Positions 36,728 through 43,867 of a stretch of DNA of 64,000 bases are shown one piece after another. The notes beneath the pieces are model-generated. The model did not search any database. It was not told the DNA's origin and was given only the letters and a program-made list of their open reading frames with translations. Both the position numbers and the translations under genes were made by a program. Each line of letters starts with the position of its first letter. The first letter of the stretch is position 1. The DNA lies in assembly GCF_003570885.1 (NCBI RefSeq), contig NZ_QXJC01000006.1, positions 1 to 64,000 on the forward strand. Reading direction: 5' to 3'. The stretch is from Simplicispira hankyongi. GTDB lineage: Bacteria > Pseudomonadota > Gammaproteobacteria > Burkholderiales > Burkholderiaceae_C.

Positions 36728-38452
36728 ATGGCTGCAACTTCTGCCGCGCTGTCTGCCAGCGCCACTACCTACCGCACCTGCCCGCGCTCGGGCCTGCAAT
36801 TCGAACGCAATGCCGAGCTTTTGATGAAGTTCAACGCGGTGACGGCTGTCGTCGCGCTGCTCGTTGGCGGCATCCTCGCCATTGGCGTGGTGCTGACCCG
36901 CTGGCCTGCTGTGCACTGGCTGGCTGCCGACACCTTCTACACGGTGCTTACCGCGCACGGCATCAACATGCTCATCTTCTGGATGATCTTCTTTGAAGTC
37001 GCTGTGCTGTACTTTTGCTCGTCGACGCTGCTGCGATGCCGGATCGCCACGCCAAGAATCGCCTGGCTGGCCTACGCGCTGATGCTGATCGGCGCCGTCA
37101 TGAACAACATCGATGTGTTCCGTGGCAACTCCAGCGTGATGATGACGTCCTACGTGCCGATGATGGCCACGCCCTGGTTCTACCTGGGCCTGATCCTCTT
37201 TGCCGTCGGCGCGCTGATTGCCTGCTTCGTGTTCTTTGGCACCCTGGTGGTCGCCAAGCGCGACAAGACCTACCAGGGCTCGGTGCCCCTGGTGACCTTT
37301 GGCGCCATCGTCGCGGCCATCATTGCGGTGTTCACCATCGTCTCCGGCGCCATCATCCTGATCCCGACGTTCTTCCTGTCCATCGGGCTCATCAAGGAAG
37401 TCGATCCGCTGATCTACCGCACCATCTGGTGGGCCTTTGGCCACTCGTCGCAGCAGATCAACGTGGCGGCGCATATCTCGATCTGGTACATGGTGGCCGC
37501 CGTGGTGTTCGGCGCCAAGCCGATGTCCGAGCGGGTGAGCCGTGGCGCTTTTCTGCTCTACATCTTCTTCCTGCAGCTTGCCAGTGCCCACCACTTGCTG
37601 GCCGACCCCGGTGTGAGCACCGAGTGGAAAGTGGTCAACACCAGCTACTTCATGTACTTTGCCGTGCTGGCTTCGATGATCCACGGCTTGACGGTTCCCG
37701 GGGCCATGGAAGTGGCGCAGCGCGCCAAGGGCTACAACAAGGGCTTGTTCGAGTGGCTGCGCAAGGCGCCGTGGGGCAACCCGACTTTCTCCGGGGTGTT
37801 CATCTCCATCATTGGCTTTGGCTTCCTGGGTGGTATTTCGGGGGTCATGATGGGTACCGAGCAGCTCAACCTCCTCATCCACAACACCATCTACGTGCCG
37901 GGCCACTTCCACGCGACGGTGGTGATTGGCACCACGCTGTCGTTCATGGCGCTGACGTACTTCCTGATCCCGGTGTTGTTCAGGCGCGAGACGATTGCGC
38001 CGGGTTTGGCCAAGATTCAGCCTTACCTGTTCGGTTTCTCGATGTACTTCTTCTGCCTGGTGATGATGGGCGCCGGCACCCTGGGCGTCTCGCGGCGGCA
38101 CTGGGACATGGCGTTCTCTGGCGCTGCGCTGGCCTACGAATGGCCGGGAGCGGCCTACCTGATGATGGGTCTGGTCGGCATTGGCGGCATTGCGGCCATC
38201 ACGGGCGGGGCGCTGTTCATCTACATCACGGTCGGTTCGCTGCTGTGGGGCAAGAAGCTTGACCAGGGCGTGGTCAGCCCTCGCTTTACGCCGATTCCGC
38301 CCACTGCACCGACGGCAACTGCGCAGACCTACGGCTCGGCCGGTTTCACGGCGCCCGGCACCTTTGTGCTGGCGATGGTGTTCCTGGTGGCCTTTGTCCT
38401 GTACTACTTCATCAACTGGAAGTACCTCGCACAGCTGTGGGGCCTGTCCTGA
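36728..38452 (+). CDS. B-type heme-copper subunit I with Tyr-to-Gln substitution (oxidase or sNOR-like)
   Basis: The 574-residue catalytic subunit resembles ba3-type cytochrome c oxidases. All six metal and heme histidines are present: His77 (low-spin heme), His239, His288 and His289 (copper site), His393 and His395 (hemes, in VPGHFHATVV). In the reference ba3 enzyme the helix VI motif is H-x3-Y, whose tyrosine is cross-linked to the histidine; here the motif is His239-Ser-Ser-Gln-Gln243. Loss of this tyrosine is reported for the sNOR class of nitric oxide reductases, encoded beside a subunit II and a SenC gene. The same neighbours are found here. A nitric oxide reductase or an unusual oxidase are both possible. 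Confidence 0.85.
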   Translation: MAATSAALSASATTYRTCPRSGLQFERNAELLMKFNAVTAVVALLVGGILAIGVVLTRWPAVHWLAADTFYTVLTAHGINMLIFWMIFFEVAVLYFCSSTLLRCRIATPRIAWLAYALMLIGAVMNNIDVFRGNSSVMMTSYVPMMATPWFYLGLILFAVGALIACFVFFGTLVVAKRDKTYQGSVPLVTFGAIVAAIIAVFTIVSGAIILIPTFFLSIGLIKEVDPLIYRTIWWAFGHSSQQINVAAHISIWYMVAAVVFGAKPMSERVSRGAFLLYIFFLQLASAHHLLADPGVSTEWKVVNTSYFMYFAVLASMIHGLTVPGAMEVAQRAKGYNKGLFEWLRKAPWGNPTFSGVFISIIGFGFLGGISGVMMGTEQLNLLIHNTIYVPGHFHATVVIGTTLSFMALTYFLIPVLFRRETIAPGLAKIQPYLFGFSMYFFCLVMMGAGTLGVSRRHWDMAFSGAALAYEWPGAAYLMMGLVGIGGIAAITGGALFIYITVGSLLWGKKLDQGVVSPRFTPIPPTAPTATAQTYGSAGFTAPGTFVLAMVFLVAFVLYYFINWKYLAQLWGLS

Positions 38453-38466
38453 AACGGAGGCAAGCC

Positions 38467-39366
38467 ATGCACACCGACACGCTCCACCCCGCGCGCAGCC
38501 TGGCTGTGCAACGCACCCGCGACGTGATCTCGCTGTTCAAGCTGCGTATCGGCTCGCTCATCATGGTCACCGCCTTGGTGGGCATGGTGGTGACGCCAGG
38601 CCCGGCGCCGAGCTGGCTGCAAGTCCTGGTGCTGGCCCTGTCGGTGCTGGTCGCGTCGGCCAGCGCCGGCGCTTTCAACCAGTACGTCGAGCACGAGAGC
38701 GACCAGCTCATGGCGCGCACGCGCCGGCGGGCCTTTGTCACCGGCGCACTGCCGCACCACCCGGCCTGGCTGGTGCTGATGGGCGCCATGCTGGTGGGTG
38801 CGGTGGCCGCTGCCTGGCTGGTGCTCAATGGCGCGGCGGCGGTGTATGTGTTCCTGGGCGCCTTCTTCTACGCCTTTGTCTATACCGTGTGGCTCAAGCG
38901 CCGAAGTGCCCTGAACATTGTCGTCGGCGGCCTGGCTGGCAGCTTCGCCGTGCTGGCGGGCGCAGCGGCCGTCAATCCCACGCTCGGGCCGCTTCCCTTG
39001 CTGCTGGCCCTGGTGCTCTTTTTGTGGACCCCGCCGCATTTCTGGTCTTTGGCTATTGCCAATCGGGCGGACTATGCGCAGGCGGGCGTTCCCATGCTGC
39101 CGGTGGTGGTCGGCAACGAGCGCGCTGCGCGCATCGTGCTGGCCAGTACGGTGGCGCTCCTGGTGGCCTCTCTTCTGCCCGTGTTCTGGGGTGCGGGGCC
39201 AGTGTATGCCGTCGGGGCGTTGGGTGGTGGACTGCACTTCGTGCACAAGGCCTGGGTGCTGGCGCGTGAAGTGACGCGGCCCCATGCGATGTCGGCATTT
39301 TTTGCCTCCCTGATCCAACTGAGCACCCTGCTGGTGGCAGCTTGCATCGACGGCCTGGTCCGCTGA
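38467..39366 (+). CDS. ctaB: Heme O synthase (protoheme IX farnesyltransferase)
   Basis: The 299-residue integral membrane prenyltransferase adds a farnesyl chain to protoheme to make heme O. It has about eight helices, the Asp-rich site near NQYVEHESDQLMARTRRRAF and the second region LFLWTPPHFWSLAIANRADYAQAGVPMLPVV, both diagnostic of CyoE/CtaB. The ATG at 38467 has a GGAGG ribosome site. It lies 14 bases after the subunit I gene. With divergent ctaA it supplies the special heme needed by the operon's enzyme. Confidence 0.92.
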   Translation: MHTDTLHPARSLAVQRTRDVISLFKLRIGSLIMVTALVGMVVTPGPAPSWLQVLVLALSVLVASASAGAFNQYVEHESDQLMARTRRRAFVTGALPHHPAWLVLMGAMLVGAVAAAWLVLNGAAAVYVFLGAFFYAFVYTVWLKRRSALNIVVGGLAGSFAVLAGAAAVNPTLGPLPLLLALVLFLWTPPHFWSLAIANRADYAQAGVPMLPVVVGNERAARIVLASTVALLVASLLPVFWGAGPVYAVGALGGGLHFVHKAWVLAREVTRPHAMSAFFASLIQLSTLLVAACIDGLVR

Positions 39367-39379
39367 ACGAGAGTTGCCC

Positions 39380-40252
39380 ATGCGCTGTCGTCCCTCACTT
39401 GCTGCGCTGCTGCTGGCGTGGGCGATGGGGTGCGGCGCGGCGCTGTCGCTTCCTGTGCAGGCGCAAGAGGCCGTGCCGCCCGGGTCGGCGCACGGTTTCG
39501 ATGTCCGCCTCGCCTTGCGCGCCAGCCAGGACGCTGTCGGACGAGAGCTGGGCGAGCACCTGTTTCGCGACCGCAATGGCCGCACGGTTGCTCTCTCGGG
39601 CTACCGGGGCAAGCCACTCCTGGTGAGCTTTATCTATACCGGATGCTTTCAGATCTGCCCCGGCACGACGCGTGCGCTGCAACAGGCGGTACAGGCGCTG
39701 GAAAAGAGCGTGGGCCCCGGGCAGTTCAATGTCGTGAGCATTGGCTTTAACCAGCCTGAGGATTCGCCCCAGGCGCTCAAGGCCTTTGCCGCAAAGTTCA
39801 ACATCGGTTCCGGCAATTGGGAGTTTCTGAGCCCGCGTGCTGCCGATGTTCCGGCGCTGGCGCGCGATTTCGGGTTTTTGTTCCAGCCCACCACGGCGGG
39901 TTTTGACCATGTGCTCCAGCTGAGTCTGGTGGACGCACAAGGACGCATCGTGCGGCAGATCTATGGCGAGCAGTTGAATGCGGCCGATCTCGGCGAGCCG
40001 CTGCGGCTGCTGCTGGCAGGTGCGCCAGTAGCGCGAGAGCGCGTGCTGGAGGGGCTGTGGGAGCGCGTTCGCCTGGTGTGTACGGTGTACGACGCGAAAA
40101 CTGGCAACTACCGCGTGGACTACACCTTGCCGATACAGATTGCCGGCGGCCTGACGTTCTTTGTCGTCATGATGGTGTTCTTCTTCAACGAGTGGCGCGC
40201 GAGCCGCCGCAGTGCCCGCCAGCGCCCGCCTGCGCGCCCGCGCCGCGCTTGA
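39380..40252 (+). CDS. SCO1/SenC family copper chaperone
   Basis: The 290-residue protein has an N-terminal signal or anchor, a thioredoxin-like SCO domain with the copper ligands Cys89-x3-Cys93 (YTGCFQICPG) and a later His (AGFDHVLQ), and an added C-terminal membrane helix (IQIAGGLTFFVVMMVFFFNEW). SCO proteins load the CuA site of subunit II. The C-terminal helix is an extension that usual SCO proteins do not have. The ATG at 39380 was preferred over an in-frame TTG 6 bases earlier. SenC next to subunits I and II also matches the norSY-senC layout described for sNOR. Confidence 0.87.
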   Translation: MRCRPSLAALLLAWAMGCGAALSLPVQAQEAVPPGSAHGFDVRLALRASQDAVGRELGEHLFRDRNGRTVALSGYRGKPLLVSFIYTGCFQICPGTTRALQQAVQALEKSVGPGQFNVVSIGFNQPEDSPQALKAFAAKFNIGSGNWEFLSPRAADVPALARDFGFLFQPTTAGFDHVLQLSLVDAQGRIVRQIYGEQLNAADLGEPLRLLLAGAPVARERVLEGLWERVRLVCTVYDAKTGNYRVDYTLPIQIAGGLTFFVVMMVFFFNEWRASRRSARQRPPARPRRA

Positions 40253-40263
40253 GATACGGGCGA

Positions 40264-41913
40264 ATGACCGTTTCATCCAGCCTGCTCCCTATCGTGCCGG
40301 TCCCCAGCGCGCCGGCGCGGCTGTGGCGCGCACTGGAGCACGGCTTCGACGCGCTGGCAGGCACCAGCGGCAATCCGCTCAAGCACCTGGGGGCTCTGGG
40401 GTTCTGGTTGCTGTGGCTGCTCGTGGGCAGTGGCGCCGTGCTCTATGCGGTGCTCGACACTTCGGCCAGTGGCGCCTACCCGTCCATCAACATGCTCTCG
40501 CGCGAACCCCGGCAATGGGGGAGTCTTCTGCGTGGCTTGCACCGCTACAGCGCAGATGCCATGGTGGTCGTGGTGCTGGCCCACGTTGTGCGGGAATGGA
40601 TGCTGGGGCGGTTCCGCAGCTTTCGCGCGCCTTCCTGGTTGACGGGCGTGCCACTGCTGCCGCTGATGTTTGTCTGTGCCATCGGCGGTTTCTGGCTCAA
40701 TTGGGACCGCCTGGGCCAGTTTTCCGCGACCGCGACGGCCGAGTGGCTGGACGCGTTGCCGGGTCTGGCCTCGCCACTTTCGCGTAACTTTCTGGGCGGC
40801 ACCCAGTTGAACGACCGACTGTTCTCGCTGTTTGTCTTCGTGCACCTGGGTGTGCCGTTGCTGCTGGTGTTTGGCCTGTGGTTCCATGTCCAGCGCATCA
40901 GCCGCCCGGCGGTCTTTCCGCCGCGTGCGCTGGCCATTGGGAGCGCGCTTGCCCTGCTGGTGCTGGCCGCCGTTGTGCCCGTGCGCAGCCAGGGGCCTGC
41001 CGATCTGGGTACGGTGCCTGCAGGGCTGGCCTACGACTGGTTGCTGCTGTTCATCCATCCGCTCACCGCCGCCACCTCCGCCGCGCTGGTCTGGGGCCTG
41101 CTGGGCGCCACGCTGGCTTTGTTGCTGGCGCTGCCCTGGCTCGGCTTTCGGCGGCGCGTTGCGGTGCCTGAGGGCCGTGCGCAGGAGGCGCAGGTGCGCT
41201 CGCCCGCAACGTCACACACCGGTTGGCGCCCGATCGCGCTGGCGCAATTGGTGGCCGAGGTAGACCCAGCCCACTGCAGTGGGTGCCGCCGCTGCGTGGA
41301 AGACTGCCCCTACGCCGCCATCACCATGGTGCCGCACCCCAGCGGCCGCGTGGGGATGGAGCTGGCGCAGGTGCGCAGCGACCTGTGCGCCAGCTGCGGT
41401 ATTTGCGTGGGTTCCTGCCCTTCGTCCACACCGTTTCGCAGCGCACAAGTGCTGCACACAGGCATCGACATGCCGCAATGGCCCATCGATGCGCTGCGCC
41501 AGCAGATGCTCGCCGGCCTGGCCGCCTTGCCCGGACCCGAGCGCTACGTGGTGTTTGGCTGTGCGCAGGGTGCGCAGCTTGATGCGCTTGCTGCGCAGGG
41601 CGTGCTGGTGCTGCCGCTGGTGTGCACCGGCCTGCTGCCGCCGTCTTTCGTTGAGTACGCGTTGCGCGCTGGAGCCAATGGCGTCCTGATTGCGACGTGT
41701 CGCGAGGGTGGCTGCGCTTTCCGTCTGGGCGAGCGCTGGACGCGCGAACGCCTGCTCGGCCAGCGCGAGCCGCGCCTGCGTGCCGGTGTGCCGCGGCAGG
41801 CGTGGTCGCTGGTTGCGGCCGATGCCGGTGATGAGGCGGCACTCGCGGCGGCATTGACAGCCCTGCGCGCGCGTGCGGCAGAACCTTTCGTTCCCTTGGA
41901 GTTTTTTGCATGA
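40264..41913 (+). CDS. Diheme cytochrome b - 2[4Fe-4S] ferredoxin - MvhD-like fusion
   Basis: The 549-residue protein joins three parts. Residues about 30-320 form a cytochrome b6-like bundle with two pairs of heme histidines (LHRYSADAMVVVVLAH and VHLGVPLLLVFGLWFH). Residues about 335-390 carry two [4Fe-4S] motifs (CSGCRRCVEDCP, CASCGICVGSCP). Residues about 425-530 resemble the MvhD/FrhD iron-sulfur subunit of hydrogenase-heterodisulfide reductase complexes (VFGCAQGAQ, LVCTG, ATCREGGC). Electrons could pass between a soluble donor and the membrane quinone or hemes. I know of no named protein with this order. The start at 40264 lies 11 bases after the SCO gene; the stop overlaps the next gene by 4 bases. 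Confidence 0.83.
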   Translation: MTVSSSLLPIVPVPSAPARLWRALEHGFDALAGTSGNPLKHLGALGFWLLWLLVGSGAVLYAVLDTSASGAYPSINMLSREPRQWGSLLRGLHRYSADAMVVVVLAHVVREWMLGRFRSFRAPSWLTGVPLLPLMFVCAIGGFWLNWDRLGQFSATATAEWLDALPGLASPLSRNFLGGTQLNDRLFSLFVFVHLGVPLLLVFGLWFHVQRISRPAVFPPRALAIGSALALLVLAAVVPVRSQGPADLGTVPAGLAYDWLLLFIHPLTAATSAALVWGLLGATLALLLALPWLGFRRRVAVPEGRAQEAQVRSPATSHTGWRPIALAQLVAEVDPAHCSGCRRCVEDCPYAAITMVPHPSGRVGMELAQVRSDLCASCGICVGSCPSSTPFRSAQVLHTGIDMPQWPIDALRQQMLAGLAALPGPERYVVFGCAQGAQLDALAAQGVLVLPLVCTGLLPPSFVEYALRAGANGVLIATCREGGCAFRLGERWTRERLLGQREPRLRAGVPRQAWSLVAADAGDEAALAAALTALRARAAEPFVPLEFFA

Positions 41914-42413
41914 ATCGCGTTTTCGTCCTGGCAGGCCAGGCGCTGCTGTACGGCGGTTTTGCGCTGTTGATCGGCGTTTTTTCGCACTGGCCGGCGTATG
42001 CCCCGCTTGCCGCGGATGAGGCGCTGATCAAGCTCAGTTTCGTCCACCACGGCAAGCGCATCGCAGAGTGCCGCCCTTACACGGCGGCGGAGCTCGCCAA
42101 ATTGGCGCCCAACATGCGTGCGCCGCTCAAGTGCGAGCGCGAGCGCGCGCCCGTGACGGTGGAGCTCGACATCGACGGCGCAACCGCCTACCGCTACACG
42201 GCTGCGCCGTCCGGGCTCTCGCGCGACGGCGCCTCTACCGTGTACAAGCGCCTGGAAGTGCGCTCGGGCACGCACCGCATCACCGTGCGTCTGCGCGATA
42301 CCACGGCAACCAGTGGATTCAACTACCAGCACGAAGCCACCGTTGACCTCAAGCCCGCCCAGGTGCTGGTGATCGACTTCGATCCTGAGCGTGGAGGCAT
42401 CGTCCTGCTATGA
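41910..42413 (+). CDS. Membrane-anchored hypothetical protein of the cytochrome locus
   Basis: The 167-residue protein has one N-terminal membrane helix (LAGQALLYGGFALLIGVFSHWP) and a periplasmic domain of about 130 residues with an immunoglobulin-like beta pattern (PVTVELDIDGATAYRYTA, HRITVRLRDTT, AQVLVIDFDPERGGIVL). Two cysteines (AECRPYT, LKCERER) could form a disulfide. It overlaps both neighbours by 4 bases, so it is made together with the cytochrome b fusion and the divergent heme-copper subunit. A small accessory subunit or assembly factor is plausible. No named family is recognised. Confidence 0.75.
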   Translation: MNRVFVLAGQALLYGGFALLIGVFSHWPAYAPLAADEALIKLSFVHHGKRIAECRPYTAAELAKLAPNMRAPLKCERERAPVTVELDIDGATAYRYTAAPSGLSRDGASTVYKRLEVRSGTHRITVRLRDTTATSGFNYQHEATVDLKPAQVLVIDFDPERGGIVLL

Positions 42414-43867
42414 GCGCCTTGGCCCCTTCTTCTTTGGTGTCCACTGGGGCGCCTTCTGCGCGCCCTGTACCAGCTCGTGTGGCGGCCGACTATTCGCTGG
42501 CTGTCCCACAAGACGCGCGCCGCGCTCTGGCGCGCAGTTGGCTCTGGCTCGGCGTGTCGGCCTTGGTGGGCTCGGGCCTGTTCTCCATCTTGCTGGTCCT
42601 CTCGCGCACGCCGGGGGTGAACCGACTGCTGCCAGCGGCAGACTTCTTTCATACCTCGCTGGTGCTGCACGTGGATCTCTCGGTGCTGGTGTGGTTCATG
42701 GCCATGGCGGGCCTGCTCTGGAGCCTGCACGGCAGCCCGCGCGGGTTGCGCTGGGGCTGGGCCGCGCTGTGGACCTGTGCGGCCGGCACCTTGGCGATGG
42801 CGGTCGCGCCCTTCCTGAATGGGGGCGAGCCCATCATGGCCAATTACATCCCGGTGCTGCACTCGCCGCTGTTCCTGGTCGGTCTCGTGGTGTTTGGCCT
42901 GGGCGTGGGGGTGCTCGCGCTGCGCAGCATTCTGGTGGCGCCGCGCCTCGGGGTGGCGTTTGGCGGGCACGGCGCACTCGGCTTTGGCCTGGACGCTGCC
43001 GCTGTGGCAACGGTGGTGGCGTTGCTGGCCTTTGGCTGGTCGTTGGCCAAATTGCCCTTGGTGCTGCCCGGCAAGGCGTATTACGAAATCCTGTTCTGGG
43101 GTGGCGGCCATGTGCTCCAGTTCACCTGGACGCTGCTCATGCTGGTGGGATGGTTGTGGCTGGCGAACGCCTGCGGCGCGCGGCTGCTGCTGAGCCCGCG
43201 TGTCACGGTTTTCATGTTCGCACTCGCGCTGGCAGGGGTGTTCGTCACGCCCTGGGCCTACCTGGCCTATGACATCAGTTCGGTCGAGCACCGGGCGCTG
43301 CTCACCTGGGCGATGCGCGCCGGCGGCGGCACGGCCATCGTCCCGGTCGCGCTGGCGGTGGTGGTGGCCTTGTACCGCCAGCCGCTCTCGCACGCCACGC
43401 AGAACCCGCTGCGTGCGGCGGTGCTGGCGTCCATCCTGCTGTTTGGCGCTGGGGGGGTGATCGGCATCTTCATCAGCGGCAGCAACGTGCGCATCCCGGC
43501 GCACTACCACGGCTGCATCGTCGGCGTGACGCTGGCGCTGATGGGGCTGGTCTACCACTTGCTGCCGGCGCTCGGCTATGCAGCGCCGCAAGGGCGGCTC
43601 GCAGTGGCGCAGCCCTGGGTTTACGGCCTGGGGCAGCTGATGCACATCATCGGTCTGGTGTGGTCCGGTGGCTACGGCGTGCAGCGCAAGGTGGCGGGCG
43701 CCGAGCAAGTGCTGCGCTCTAGCGGCGAGGTGGCCGGCATGGCGCTGATGGGGCTGGGTGGGCTGGTGGCCATCGTGGGTGGGGTGTTGTTCATTGTGGT
43801 GGCCGTCCGGGCGATGCGTGCAGGCGCCGCGCAGGCGGATGGCAGCGAAATGGTGGTCTCTTCATGA
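42410..43867 (+). CDS. Divergent heme-copper subunit I homologue with Glu-His active-site change
   Basis: The 485-residue protein has about twelve helices and the heme-copper fold. His87 (LHVDLSVLVW) and the pair His365/His367 (IPAHYHGCIVG) match the heme ligands, and His234 (WGGGHVLQF) matches the first copper-site ligand. The helix VII pair, normally His-His, reads Glu293-His294 (SSVEHRALL), and position +4 after His234 is Phe, so no cross-linked Tyr. A carboxylate at the metal site recalls nitric oxide reductases, which have an iron site with Glu. It is not a standard cbb3 or aa3 subunit. The stop overlaps the next gene by 4 bases. Its reaction is unknown. Confidence 0.75.
   Translation: MSALAPSSLVSTGAPSARPVPARVAADYSLAVPQDARRALARSWLWLGVSALVGSGLFSILLVLSRTPGVNRLLPAADFFHTSLVLHVDLSVLVWFMAMAGLLWSLHGSPRGLRWGWAALWTCAAGTLAMAVAPFLNGGEPIMANYIPVLHSPLFLVGLVVFGLGVGVLALRSILVAPRLGVAFGGHGALGFGLDAAAVATVVALLAFGWSLAKLPLVLPGKAYYEILFWGGGHVLQFTWTLLMLVGWLWLANACGARLLLSPRVTVFMFALALAGVFVTPWAYLAYDISSVEHRALLTWAMRAGGGTAIVPVALAVVVALYRQPLSHATQNPLRAAVLASILLFGAGGVIGIFISGSNVRIPAHYHGCIVGVTLALMGLVYHLLPALGYAAPQGRLAVAQPWVYGLGQLMHIIGLVWSGGYGVQRKVAGAEQVLRSSGEVAGMALMGLGGLVAIVGGVLFIVVAVRAMRAGAAQADGSEMVVSS

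Noticed and set aside
36080-38101. A long minus-strand frame opposite the heme-copper subunits I and II
   Set aside because: It is a low-complexity His/Gly/Arg-rich antisense frame with no domains; the plus-strand genes have complete metal-site motifs.
42410-43867. Plain annotation as cbb3-type cytochrome oxidase subunit I
   Set aside because: There is no ccoO or ccoP gene, the His-His pair is Glu-His, and no tyrosine lies at the expected place.
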